From NCBI RefSeq assembly GCF_000264905.1, contig NW_006763131.1, forward strand, positions 979,253 to 1,043,252: a stretch of DNA of 64,000 nucleotides, read 5' to 3'. This DNA is from Stereum hirsutum FP-91666 SS1. Its lineage: Eukaryota; Basidiomycota; Agaricomycetes; Russulales; Stereaceae. This document shows positions 35,406-47,677 of this stretch, piece after piece. Under the pieces are notes generated by a model. The model was not told the DNA's origin and ran no database searches. It worked only from the letters and a program-made list of their open reading frames with translations. Made by a program: the position numbers and the translations under genes. How positions within the stretch are numbered: position 1 is the stretch's first letter; each line of letters starts with the position of its first letter.

Positions 35406-38400
35406 TCAGAAGGACCGCAGCGAGATCTGCGGCTTCGCGACCTGACTCTGCGCAGAAGCTTTCGCACCCAACGCCTGTCTTATCGAACTCTCCAATCGTT
35501 CTCGTGTCGATGGCTCCAGCTTTGCAGTGGCCTCTTTGAAGGCTGCTGGCGAGGTCGAAGCGAATGATAGCAGTTGCGTGAGCGCTTGGGTATGTATCGG
35601 TCCGTTTGCCTCGTCTGGATCAAGCAACAGCGTCAGAACCGGCAGAAGAATGCCGAGTACTCTAACACCTATCGGAATAATATAACATCAGCTTAATTCC
35701 ACGCAGGGGGGACGTATAACGTACGAATTTCTTCGGCTACACTCGTGAACAAGACCCCGAAGGCTTTGACAACTTCTCCAGCAGCAAGCACATGCTTCTG
35801 CAGAGTGGCAGCATCTCCGCGGATAGCAGCAACTTTCGCGAGGTATTCTACCATTCCAGGAATAAGGAGCTTGGCACATTGGTGTAGAAGGGTGCTACCC
35901 GTGCTAGAGGCGGCGATGAGCGTTTTTGCGCAGTGAGCGGCAGTGAGAGCCATCTATCGTTCGACTCATAGATGAGAGCTATTATCGAATGCATGAAAAG
36001 CGAGCACTGACCTCTTGAGCTTCCGCCAACCTTTCGGAAATGAGGAAACAACATCTAGATACCACTCCACGACTAACTTTGACCGACGGTGGCACCACAG
36101 TCAGAACAAGGACGGCGGCTAGGAAGTTGTTCTTGGCCTTGTTTGCAGAGATGATGCCTGTCCTTCCTCTGGACACGCTTATGTGAGCCTCTTTATGGCA
36201 AAACTTGACCGGCACGAAAGACTGACCTGATTTCGTCAATGTTGATCAAACACGCAGAAAGAAGACCATGTACGAGTCTGGCAAACTGCTCTAGAGCTTT
36301 CGGATTGGTCGGTGTTTGCGCAAGAAGGGACTTCAACGACTGTAGAGTTGGACCAGCCAAATCGATTTGAGAGCTTTCGTCCTTGAGAAGGTCTGCCAAA
36401 AAAAATATTTAGCCATTCAAATCGGGTGCCGACAGACAGCTGCTCACCTCCATAGAGTGATACTGCGACTGTTCTCACTTCCTCCTGCATTCCGGCATCG
36501 AACGACGTGGCGATGGAAGAGAAGGTCTCGAAGGCAGTCTTGATCAGTTGGGTACGGTCGGCAACGTTTGCAACACCGCCTACATAGATGTGAGACCAGT
36601 AATAAGAGATGACAAGGGCGAACTTACTTCTGGATACATGGGTGGAGCCTGGAAGAGCGTTCCTCAGTATATATGCACATATGCGTAGACAGTGCATGGA
36701 AGGCGTTGTTGAACCTCTAAAAAAAGGAACAATGAAGAAGGGCCACGAATATGAACTCGATTGGGACGCACTCGGATGTGACGTGGCCACGGTAACTGAC
36801 TGCGAAAGCCGAGACCGTTTCTAGCAGGTGGATTTGCAGTGTTGGTGTCTCCGTCATGGCCATGCGATACCAGAGGCTAATGAGCTCGTCGAAGATCGGG
36901 CCATCCAGTAGAGCAGTTCCTGCGTATTCCGGACGAACAAGATTCTTCAGGGTGCGCATTGCAATGAGCGAAAGCGTGCTTCGCTGTGCGGATGGGGAGT
37001 CTGAGGAGTTCACGGATAGAGCCTCATACACAAGGCCAAAAATCACGAAAAAGAGTGTAGTCGGTTCTGTTCGAGGAGCAGTGGGTGTGCCGTTCGTAGT
37101 GACAGGGTCGGGATTCTCAAGACCATCCATTGCTGCTTGCACACCGGGATCATGAGCGTCCATCGCAGATGCAACAGCTTGCAAGATCATGGGCCATGCC
37201 TCAGCATAATACTGTAGAACGCATGTCAGCGACCACAGCACTGCTAGCGATCTGGGACACGTACGGGCAAAAGGATATCCTTTCCGAGATTTGCGTAGGC
37301 GGTGTCGAGGGGAGCGGAGGATGTTTCTTGACCGAGTTCAGCACCTGCTCGGATACTAGCGTAATCCCGTAAAGCTGCCACCCAGAGCGGGACCAGCGCT
37401 GGACTGTAAGGACCGACAACTTTTTTGAGGTATGCCTGCGCCTGGCTCGCGTGGGCCAGCTCTGCCCATGCTGATAGAGTGGATATACGCAACATTGCAG
37501 ATGCGTTAGGACTTCCTTCCCCTGCTTCGCCAAGTGAGAGCATAGCAGAGCCTAGAGTATCGGAGAATGATGAGTTCTTCTCTTAAACTCCAAATACGCG
37601 AACTCTTTACCTTTACACTGTTCGAGAGCCGACGTGAGTAACTTCAAGATACGTCCCATTCTGGTCACGTCCTTCACAATACCACAGCCAACAAAAACCG
37701 CACACGCTCCGATAGCAGACGCCAAGATTTCAGGAGTCGAATCCGAAGAAAAGGCAGGTGTGAGGGCAGCGGTTATCGGAGCCTGGTGCTGTTCCAACAG
37801 GAAGGCGTCTTCGTAATCCGGATCTGGCGTTTTGGCGAAAGTCTGCAGACGAGAGTGTCAGATTTGAGTATCATAATGAGAAACAATATGCCCTACTTCA
37901 ATCACATCCCGGAGTACAATCAAACCCTCTAGTCGAATCTCCGTCACATATGCGGTAGATGCAGTGAAAGCCATCCTGATGAGGTCTGATACGCGAGAGA
38001 CGAGGAGTCCTTTGATCGGTAGGCCAAGTTGACGTGCGTATGCGATGTCAAGCTGTTCTTTCCGTCCTGACCGTGAAACGATGATGCAGATATCGTGCAG
38101 ACACTGCAGAGCGAACAGCTGCGTCCTCCAGCGAGACGTGAGGCGACCGGACGCCGCAGAAACCGAATCCTGCGACATCCCAGTACTCAGTGATTCGCCC
38201 TCGTCGTCGTAGCCACCTGCGCCTTTGGCTGCTGCGTCCGTTACCTGCTGCGAGGCGGTGGTCCTCGACATGATCTTCTGACACAAGTCTATCCACGCCG
38301 AAGGATTATAGATCACAGTTTGCTGGAGCCAGCTGGAGATGACCTTGCGAACCCCTTCAATCGATGCGTCCTCGTCCAACATGGCGAAGAGTTCCTCTAC

Positions 38401-41400
38401 TAGTCGATCCCCACCGACTTTTGAGATCAGGAGAGCGTCCTTCTGGACGAGCTGGTACAGTGCATGAATGGAGGCGAGCTTGAGCGGCCTTCGTGATGAG
38501 TTTAGATGTGTACGGAACTGAGTGATCAGTTCGGGAACCTTGACATGCTCAGGTGCAAACATGAGGAAGTGCTGGATACACTTAATGGCCTCTACACATA
38601 TGCCTTCGTCGTCCTCGTCGAGGAATTGATGTACTAGATCTAAAATCAATGTCCGTGTCCTCGAGGACTCTTGGATGTCGGGGCCGAGAACAGAGATGAG
38701 GGCGTCGATGATCTGACAGGCGACTTGGTACGCAGGAAGGTCTCCACCCATGTTCGCGTTCAGTAATGTCCCGCCTTCGAGCTCGTGAGATTCCAGCATG
38801 TAGATCTTGAACAGCATGCCCAGCGTGCTTGCTACGTGAGGGGCGTATGCCAGACTCGCCGCATTGACAACTCTCGCTAAGGCATGCAAAGCCCAGAAGT
38901 GAACCACTGGATGTGCGTCCTTGCTCAGCGACATCAAGATGTTGACCGTGGTCTTCAGTAATGGTGCGGCGGCCAGACTACCAACATTTTCGTATATCGC
39001 GCCCAGGGCAAGGGCACATCCTGCTCGACCTTGAGGATCACGGTTGTTTACGACTTGATCAACCAATGCCTTCATCTGCGTCGCTAAGAATGTGTTGTCG
39101 GCGAAGCCTGCTAGGCAGCCGATAGCTTCGCTGCTGAGCGTGCGCAGATTTGGGTCTCCGTCGACGAGGGCATCCTGTAAAGGCGATCAATACAGCGTTT
39201 CGTGGTTATAAGGGCGACTTTACCTTCAAGAAGGGCGATAAAGCGGAGGTCATCTGATGGCTTCCAAAGACGTCTCGGCTCTGTCGAGAAGGAGAGGACA
39301 TGGCTTGCCGCAAGGACAACAAAATTGCAGCATTTGCATTGACAAAAGCTGCGGCTTTACGACCCACATTCTTGTCAAATTTGGGAGATCGAGCTGCCTC
39401 TATGAGCTGCCCAATGGTGCGGGACGCGGACGAGATATCTTGTAGAGGAAGTAATCGAGCGAATAGGTGTAGGCCAGCATCGACGACTGCTGTAACAGCT
39501 GGAGGGAATTCTGGCCACCAAGTCTCCGAGTCGAAAGTGCCCGATTGACAGACAGAAAGGGAATCATGCTCGCATGACTGCAGGATTGGGCTGCTCAACT
39601 ATGTTCGAAATTAGTTCCGGTTCAAGACGGAGTAGGAAGGGCATTATTACCAGTTGATTGACGGATGCTTCTATAGAGTCTCGGTTTAGACGCTCTTTGC
39701 CACCTATAGAATCGACATCGGAGCCGCTTGTGGAACCTTCCTCGAACTGAAGACCCGTAACCCCGTACGCATAACCGTCAAATGTTTGCCAAAGTGAAGT
39801 GAACGAACCGGACGACGATGTGATGGCCGCCTGGACAGAAGAACCCATATAACCATCTGCGCTGGCGACAAGAGATATCACCGATTGGAGGAGGGTGTTC
39901 TGCGTGGTCTCAGGAACCGAACTAACACCCAGGACTGAGAAACACTGGAAGACTCGGCGGCGCAGCAGGGCTTCGCGGGATCGGATGGATATGTCTTTAG
40001 ATGGTGTCTCAGTCTCGGGCTCCTCGATGTGCTGCGAGGCGAATGCGTTGGCAAAGAGGAAAGCGTTGCCAAGCATCGTCGCTATACGACGGGCCACATC
40101 GAGCGTTACGAGTGTTGGGGAGTTGTGCTGTAGGAAACACAAGATCGCGCCGAGAGCGCTTTCTCGAACGTGGAGGAGAAACGACCATTCCGAGAGCGTC
40201 CGGCCTGAACCGCTGGTCGTATCTTTGTTCGTGGGCTTAGGAAGTGCATTTCGCCACAGGACGAGCAGCTGAGGAAGATAAGCCCGAACGAAATTTGGGC
40301 CGAGCGTCATGAGCGACGCGATGCAGGTCCATGCGATTTCCACCTCAACACCAGCGATCTTGACATCGTGATCCCCAGCTCGTTTGAGGAGCTGTATGGC
40401 CATGTCAAGGACTTTGGCAGTAATGTCGTAGGAAACGTACAAAGGCTTCTGCGGTATGACAGTAACCAATGCGGCAAGTCCGTATGCGTGGCCAAGAGCA
40501 CGGGTATGAAGGTCGGCGGGAGCGCTCTGGCTGGTCATCAAGCTGATATCTCGCTGGAGAAGGTCCATGACGTTGATCAAAATCTTGGGCAAGCGAAGCG
40601 GAGCCGAATAACAGAAGATACGCAACGTCCAACTTGCATGGACTCGGACCGTATGATTGGGATGCCCGAGAAGGGTTACCAAAGGTTCAGCAAGTGCAAT
40701 CTAGAGTTAACATATGAATACAGTCCCATATAGCGACATATGAGGTGCCTCACTTGTACGGGTGGTGGTGCATTGCCAAGCTGCTGCAACAGACCAGCGA
40801 CTTCTTTCAGCACGGTGGCGAGGGCATGAGGGCTCGGTGAGGTTTGACCAGGCATGAGCGCAGGCCATCGCTTGAGATATGCGTTCGAAAGTTCTTGGAT
40901 GGCTCCGATTTGTGCCTGTTCGCTCAGCATTCGGACTCCCACTAAATCGCGCAAGGTGATTCCAACGAGTCTGCGAAGGAGGAGGACCGTATAACGGGTC
41001 GAGCTGTTCCGTGGGTTATTGATCACGTCGTAGATGAAGTGGTGCACTATCTGGGCGTAGTTGGTCTCCACAAAAGAAGGCCCCAACTTCGTGAGCAAGG
41101 CAATATAGAAACTGAAGATTCCGACACGGGTCTTGTGTGAGGTCTGCGGTTTGTTGAAATGGCCAGACAGCTGCTGAAACATCTCGGGAAGGGTGTAGAG
41201 CGTTTTCGTAGTCGTTGTCGGGGTGATCTGCGGTAAATCGTTGTCGTCCTCGCCCTCCGGCTTCTTGGACTTTTTCGACGAATCCGGATTGGATGTTATG
41301 ATAATCTCCGTCTGACTTGAAGCTAGCACCGTCGCGACGAGGGTGGCAAGCGAATGTCGAGTGACCTGATCTGAGCTATCCAAGCTCCGCACACAGAGGG

Positions 41401-42370
41401 TGATGACAGACTCGACTTCGGAAGTGGTCCAGTCGCTGCCAGAAAGAGGATAAAGGACAGCCAAGACCTGGAAGAGAGATGAGCTCGAACGTTATTCAAA
41501 GACCCGAGACGAAGACGAACAGCCGTACGTCGGATGCAGCGCGTCGGATAGGCAGAGCCTTGTCAGAGAGACCGTATTTCATTTGTTTGATGATGTCTTT
41601 AACGACTGAGTCTGTAGCCGCTCTTCGAGCTGTTGTCAACGCTTTTCTGATCGTGACCACAGCGTTGTAGCGAAGATTGATTGACTTGGATAGAGGTCAG
41701 AGATGACAAACTTGTCGACGAAGGGTTACATGACTCACGTTGGACGATTTATATGTCTTCAAGCATAAAATCGCAATCTCGGTCATGAAAGACATGACTT
41801 GCGCCCCTGACGAAGCCATAAGTTCACCAACACAGTAGAGGCAGGCACTAGTGTACAAGTGAGTATAATACAGACACTCGACTGGATAGATACGCACATC
41901 TTGTTTGCATCCCTTTCCGTTGGAGCCTTAAAGTCACCAACTACTTTCAGGCAGGATATGAGGGTGTCAAATAAGGTCTTGGAATCTCCACGAGTGTAGA
42001 GAAGTACGAAGCATTTCGCGACGAGGCTGCGTAGAGGTCTGCCTGGAGGAGGGTATGGGTCACGGACGGTGATTATTTTGATGAGTGAAGACTCTAATGT
42101 GGACTGCGATGACTTGACATCTTCCTAGAACATTATGAAGAAGTATATGAGAGCAGTTGGCAGTACATGAACGTACTACAGGTGCTTCCTTCAAGGCGCG
42201 TTCGGTAGCGGACAGCCATTCAAATACGTAGACCTCACCCTCATCACCAGACACCTTAGACTGTAGTGGAAGAGATGAGTGGGGCATGGTATTGATATAT
42301 AGACGGGTAGAGTTACCTCGTCTGGTTCACAGCCTAGCGGAAACTGGGTATTGGCATGGTCATCCGACAT
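35406..42370 (-). CDS. LAA1: HEATR5/Laa1 HEAT-repeat protein (AP-1 accessory)
   Basis: Very large alpha-solenoid protein (roughly 2000 residues) that binds the clathrin adaptor AP-1 and helps its localisation between trans-Golgi and endosomes. The start is MSDDHANTQFPLGCEPDE in a small first exon; exon 2 begins SKVSGDEGEVYVFEWLSATE. HEATR5-specific stretches include NYAQIVHHFIYDVINNPRNS, RYTVLLLRRLVGITLRDLVG and GRAGCALALGAIYENVGSLA. The largest exon is 39075-37858. It ends RERLESSIRQALG with a short tail (TGA or TAA at 35406). At least 15 exons. Part of it (40614-40770) is duplicated at 52815-52971. Head to head with FIG4. Confidence 0.85.
40614..40770 (-). repeat. LAA1: source segment of a 157-bp duplication (in LAA1)
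   Basis: This piece covers the end of one LAA1 exon, a 53-nt intron (40753-40701) and the start of the next exon (reading RVHASWTLRIF in LAA1). It matches 52815-52971 base for base at most positions and in the same orientation. The LAA1 copy keeps an open frame, so it is the parent. Confidence 0.85.
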
Positions 42371-42685
42371 ATTCCCCGAGCTGGTAAGATATCGTCAAGA
42401 GGTGCTACAAGCCGTATGATAAGAAGATTGGCTATTTGAGGAGACTAGAACACGATGCTAAGTCCAGACGGGCCACTGAATTACAACAGGATAGAATCGG
42501 ACGTCAGAGAACAAGATGAGGGGGACGAGGAGGTGGCGGGCCGGGACCGCCGGTTGCAGACGCGCTGCATAAACGCGTCTCGTTTAGGTGGCTCCACGGC
42601 GATCAGACTGTGCCACATCGGCTGGAACCTTGTTGTGGACGACATCCACGTTCTGCACGGTTATGACAGACGACACGCTTCAATA
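42371..42685. promoter_or_regulatory. bidirectional promoter of LAA1 and FIG4
   Basis: 315 bp between start codons. ACGCGT is at 42573-42578. An open frame from 42455 runs into FIG4 but its first 77 codons are not conserved, so it is treated as leader. Confidence 0.5.
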
Positions 42686-45600
42686 ATGTCCGATTCTCCT
42701 GCACCAGGTAGCTCGACCTATGTGCCGAGTGGCTCGGTAACGCCAGCCACCCCCACCACCCCCATCATACCCCTCTCGTCTATGAAGAGCCCGAACTTCT
42801 CTGCGTCCACTAGCTTGTTCAGAAAGCCGCTGTTCGGGCCCTCTTACGACATCAACAAAGTCCATGGGTTCAACAAGTTTATACTTTATGAGAACCGTCT
42901 CCGTTTCTACATTGTCGCATCCAACACCTCCGACTCATGCCACCGCATCGTCAAGGTTGACCGCACTTCCCAGGATGAGCTCCTCGTCGTGGAGGATGAA
43001 GCTGCATATACGGGGAAGCAAATGACTGCCATGTTGAAGATGCTGGAGGACGGTAACAAGGGTTCGGGAGGTTTGGGGAAGCCAAAGGTATTCTTTGGTA
43101 TCGTTGGTACGCGCTCTGGACCACCCGTTGCCCGAAGTTGTTTTCACGTATGGTCTTAGGCTTCATTAAATTCACCGCCGGATGGTATATGGTGGTCATT
43201 ACAAAGCGTTCTGTTGTAGCACTTCTCGGTGGCCATTATCTATATCACTGCGAGAACACAGAAATCATCCCAATACCATCCGTGCACCGAATAGACAAGC
43301 CCGGAGAGGAGCAGAGATTGATGAGTATATTCAAGCAAGTCGACATGTCAAAGAACTTCTACTTCAGGTTCATCCATCTTTCACGTTTCCCTTATTATGC
43401 TATTGCTCAGCTGGCGTGATCTAGCTATACCTACGACATCACTTCCACCCTCCAAGCCAATTTAACGTCAAGCAATGTATCCCTCGAAGGCTCATGGCCC
43501 TTTAACGATCGTTATGTCTGGAACTACCGCATGTTCGCCGCTGCGTTTGAGAGTCAGCAAGCTTCACCATCTAAGATACACTGGGTTCTGCCTCTGATAC
43601 ATGGACATGTTGACCAAGCGAGTGAGTTCACTGGAATGCTTTTCTGTCTTCTTGCTCACACTAGAGGTCGTAGAATTGTCGGTCCTTGGTCGCGTCGTCT
43701 ATGTGACCCTCATCGCACGTAGATCCCGACATTATGCTGGCGCACGGTACCTAAAGCGAGGAGTGAATGACGAGGTGCGCTAGACACCTGTCTGCTCTGC
43801 ACCGTACAGGATCACGGCTCATCCGAATTTTTACCAGGGAAATGTAGCCAACGAAGTTGAAACGGAGCAGATCGTCTCTGAGGCGTTGACTACTCCGTTC
43901 TACTACCCTGCCACACGATTTCAGTCGCAGAAACCAGACAACCGCAGGCTGAACCCACACTACACCAGTTACGTCCAGGTAACGACCCTGCTCCCTTCCT
44001 GCCCATACTGTCACTAAGCTAAGATACAGTATAGAGGTAGTATTCCTATCTACTGGGTCCAGGAGCAGAATAGCATGATTCCGAAGCCTCCCATCGAAAG
44101 TGAGCCTTCTACTCTGTCCTCTCTGCCGCAATACGACGTGTCTCACATTTTCACCAGTCAGCGTCGTCGACCCTTTCTTCACCGCCGCAGCTAAACACTT
44201 CGACGATCTCTTCAAACGTTATGGAGCACCAATCATGATCCTCAATCTTATCAAGTGCCGGGAACCTCAACCGCGCGAGTCTAAACTACTGGACGAGTAC
44301 ACCCGCTGTGTTGACTATTTGAACCAATTTTTGCCGGCGGGTAAAAAGATGGAGTACAGACCATGGGATATGTCTCGTGCCTACAAAGAGTCGGTGTCGA
44401 GCCAACGTCCTTTGCAGGAGTACGAATCTGACACTGTCTCGCCCTCCAGGAAAAGTCAGGATGTGATCGGCTATCTCGAAGATCTCGCCGAAGAATCAAT
44501 CCAGATGTCAGGCTTCTTCCACTCAGGTTCTGAGCCCTATTCGCATTACCTTCGTAGTGCGGACGGGTAAGTCGCCATATTCTTCCCGCATCGGAAGTTT
44601 CAACTCAACACTCGCCCCCTTTCTAGGTCTGCGCCACAGTGGCGAGACAGCATGCTTCTTCAGAATGGGATCTGTCGGACCAATTGCGTCGATTGTTTGG
44701 ACCGCACGAATGCAGCTCAGTTCGTTTTCGGAAAGCGCGCGTTAGGACATCAGTTATATGTCCTTGGCATCGTCGACAGTCCCAACCTAGCCTTCGATTC
44801 AGATTCAGTGAATATGTTGACCGAGATGTATCACGACCACGGCGACAGTACGTGCTGTGAAGAGGTGTTTGAGACGAGTTTTGACGCCACGCTTCTGCAG
44901 TTCTTGCTTTACAGTATACTGGCAGTGCTCTCGTCAATCGTGTGGAGACCTATCGCCGTATTCCGCACTGGAACAGTCACTCACGCGACATCATCGAAAA
45001 TTTCCGGCGCTTTTACACCAACTCTCTCCTTGGTGCGTACAACTCATGTAGCTTATGTATACATATATGCTCAAAAATATCTCACTCGGACAGATGCCGA
45101 CAAACAAGCCGCCATTAACCTGTTCCTCGGCATTCAGCCTGACGCCGTCACCGTCCGCAAGGTCAAACGCTCTGGCTATCAAGAATGGTATGACCCTAGA
45201 CATCTCGAAGCGGGATACGCACTCGAGGCTTGCGAGGCAGGGATCAACCAGTTCGTCGAGATGTCACGAGAGTTTTGGGTAGAGTATTATAGGCCCCTAT
45301 TATTCACTTCTTTGGGAAAGCATTTTGCGTATTCCATGAACAGTACATTGAAGCTTCCGGGGTGAGAGCTCGTTCGGTTATCTATTGCCAAGGTCTCGAG
45401 AAATGCTAATTAAAGTGCGGCATCAGAAAAACCTTGCGCGACGTGAATCAGAGTCCTTTTCACCCCCATCATACTTCCCCACAGCCACCATGGTATGACC
45501 ACAAGCCTTTTTTCCCCATTGAACACAGTGCTCACCGACCTGCCCCTTTGTAGGCTGATAAACGGTGTTCGTCGATGGATCAGTGCCAACTCCATGTCTA

Positions 45601-46084
45601 ACCTCCACCACTCTCATCGGGTATCTACGTTAAAGGCTGCGGCCTACGGCAAACCCAACCTCAACGAGCCAGACCAACTCTTCACGGGAAAAATAGCGCT
45701 CCAACTCCTCGATCCTACCGTGTCTGAGGAGGAAGAGGCTGAATACCAACGGTGCGTCTCATCTTTCTTGATTCCTCTCACGAGCATGACATCTAGTATC
45801 GACTGACAAAATATGTTCAAAGATACATTGATCAATGCCAGGACATGGCCGATTCTGACTCAGGCCCAAGCAAAAAAGACATCCAGAAATATTCTTCCGC
45901 CGTCCAGCTCACCTCGGGGGAGATTACTATGTTTGACGACGGACTGGACGATACTTCCATGGCGTACATGCAGCGTGCAGCTGTTGCAGAAGCACCATTG
46001 TCAATGGAAGCACCGGCGACATCAACGTGGGGCGGGTTCAGTTACGAGAAGTGGCTGGGTACTCCGAATTCGATGCGGCATTGA
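42686..46084 (+). CDS. FIG4: Fig4 phosphoinositide 5-phosphatase (Sac domain)
   Basis: Fig4 works with Vac14 and Fab1/PIKfyve on the vacuole/endosome to control PI(3,5)P2. The N-terminus has [20 protein letters not shown], then [20 protein letters not shown]. The Sac domain includes [48 protein letters not shown], and the catalytic CX5R motif in [19 protein letters not shown]. It is followed by [20 protein letters not shown], where an intron splits HGD, and [20 protein letters not shown]. The C-terminal part ends with [16 protein letters not shown]. Ten or more exons; the intron after HGD uses GTACGT with acceptor CTTCTGCAG, chosen because the next AG breaks the frame. All catalytic residues are present. 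Confidence 0.9.
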
Positions 46085-46759
46085 ACGTGGTTCGCCATCT
46101 TTGAGGACTTTTGAGCTTCAGTCTGTGTACAATATCACGCTTACGAATTGTATTGTCTATCTATCAAGTGGATCCGACATTTTGGCACTTGATGCTGCGC
46201 ATTCTCGATTCGAGGGACGGTGAGTTACCTTTATGTCTGGCGAAGGCGGGCTCCAGCAGTCAGACATCAGGACGGTGTCGGGGGCAGGTCAACCTAACCA
46301 TAACCTTATCGCGCGACACGCCAGCGACAGCCTCCGAATCCAACAAGGCCAAACACAGGCCAAACACGCGGAAAAGTAGAACAAATGAGGACCCGAGGAC
46401 GAATGTATGAATATAGGTACTTGAATCACATGCGCTGAAAGGATAGCACGCTGGGAATCAGCCGATCGGCTGTAGATGGACTGCGCCAGGACATGGCCGT
46501 GCATCTGGTACGAGAAGGGGAATTGAAGGGGAGCAGTGAACTTTAGTCCCACTGCAAAAGACGAGCTGATTGGACGAGGTCGCAGGACACGAGAGGAACC
46601 GACAGCACGATGCGAGCTCTGTATGGGCAAAGCATACTGATTGTCTGAGCAGAGAATGCGCTCCAAGACCGCCTGATCCGCGAAGATGATGACCTGTGTA
46701 GACGCAACAAAGACGTAACACAGCCCCGTTCGAGATGGTGATGGTCTGGTTTGGGACCG
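46085..46759. other. FIG4 3' flank with unassigned open frames
   Basis: 675 bp. A 125-codon frame on the minus strand (46666-46289) has no recognised domain. It could be spliced to the repeated segment at 46760-46841 (see findings), but the joint is not convincing. The part next to FIG4 is 3' UTR. Confidence 0.35.
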
Positions 46760-46841
46760 ACTTACGGAGGCGTGAAGAAAGTTGCAAAAATTGAGGGTGC
46801 AGATGCTGATTTGTCTTCTAATGGTTCATGAGTATTTATGA
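46760..46841 (-). repeat. 82-bp dispersed repeat interrupted by the Helitron-like end
   Basis: Similar to 56771-56859. Both copies contain GAAGAAAGTTGC, TTGAGGGTGC, GATGCTGATTTGTCTTCT and end in GTATTTA. On the minus strand both read EDKSASAPSI and run into a GTAAGT. The copy stops exactly where the CTAG of the Helitron-like element begins. Confidence 0.7.
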
Positions 46842-46929
46842 CTAGCAGCGAGCCCGTGCTACGCACGCAGAGGAATCACTGGAGCCGTGATAAAGACTTG
46901 AGAAGCAGAAAAACTCTGAAGGGCCTTCC
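46842..46929 (-). mobile_element. Helitron-like 3' terminus, copy 2 (minus strand)
   Basis: On the minus strand the sequence ends with GTGCGTAGCAC (a 4-5 bp hairpin), then GGGCTCGCTG, then CTAG, followed by T. Over about 88 bp it matches copy 1 at 1269-1360 with scattered substitutions and small indels. The element body extends to the right, beyond 46929; its 5' end (GA|T on the plus strand) is not located. Confidence 0.55.
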
Positions 46930-47677
46930 TCGCGTGATATGGTAGGATATGGTACTGGCAACTTAGTGAACGATCTTCACGTCGTTAGTCGTGGCAAGTG
47001 CGCAACTTTGCCCTTCGTCAGCAATTCAACGTCTCGATCTACCAGTGCTCCGTCTCAGTCGCCGCCACAATGTCGGAAAAGTTTCGTGGAGCTTATAAGT
47101 AGATTAGATTACAATGGCCTGATAAGATCGATTACCATGGTTGGACCGGCCTTAAAAGCTCTTATCAGCCGGGCCGACAACTTATAATCACTCCCGATCA
47201 AGTGGCAAGATTCTGTTCCCCGATTAGGCATGCGCGCCGAGCCCCCCAGCTCGAAAATGCCTTCAAACTCGCTCAAATCAAACGTTGGGATGTCGCTCTA
47301 TGGCCACAACCCACGAAAGTGACCATTCAACGTTATACCCGTGGCTCTACCGCCGAGATATAGCAAATTGCAATCATCATCGCTGTTGTACTCCTCGGCT
47401 TGCAGGAGCGGGGCCACAGAGGGCCACACTAGCATGTCCGACCGCGTGCCCGAAGCGCCGTGAGATCTGGCCCCTTCTGGCCCTTTTTATTCATAATATT
47501 TATTAAGAAGCGCCCCGCTTATAAGGGGGCTTATAATGTGATTTACCCCCCCTGGTCATCATTACCAGACTCGGCCGGCCTGAAATGGCTTAAATGCCTT
47601 ATAAGGCCTTATAATCCGGCTCCCAAAAATTCCGACAACCGCCACCCAACACTCCGCCTCCACAGATTACACCGGAG
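46930..47677. other. probable Helitron-like body with CTTATAA motif cluster
   Basis: About 750 bp upstream of the FunK1 gene. CTTATAAG or CTTATAAT occurs six times (47092, 47181, 47518, 47530, 47598, 47608). A plus-strand open stretch at about 47113-47362 reads like protein (WTGLKSSYQPGRQ, RRAPQLENAFKLAQIKRWDV) but has no start and ends in TAG. No known domain is recognised. Confidence 0.35.

Noticed and set aside
42455..42685. Extended FIG4 N-terminus from the ATG at 42455
   Set aside because: The first 77 codons lack similarity to Fig4 and would occupy most of the shared promoter with LAA1.
46289..46666. 125-codon minus-strand frame as a gene spliced to the 82-bp repeat
   Set aside because: The only in-phase joint to the repeat (CC|GTAAGT to CTACACAG) leads into a different frame that soon stops, and no family is recognised.
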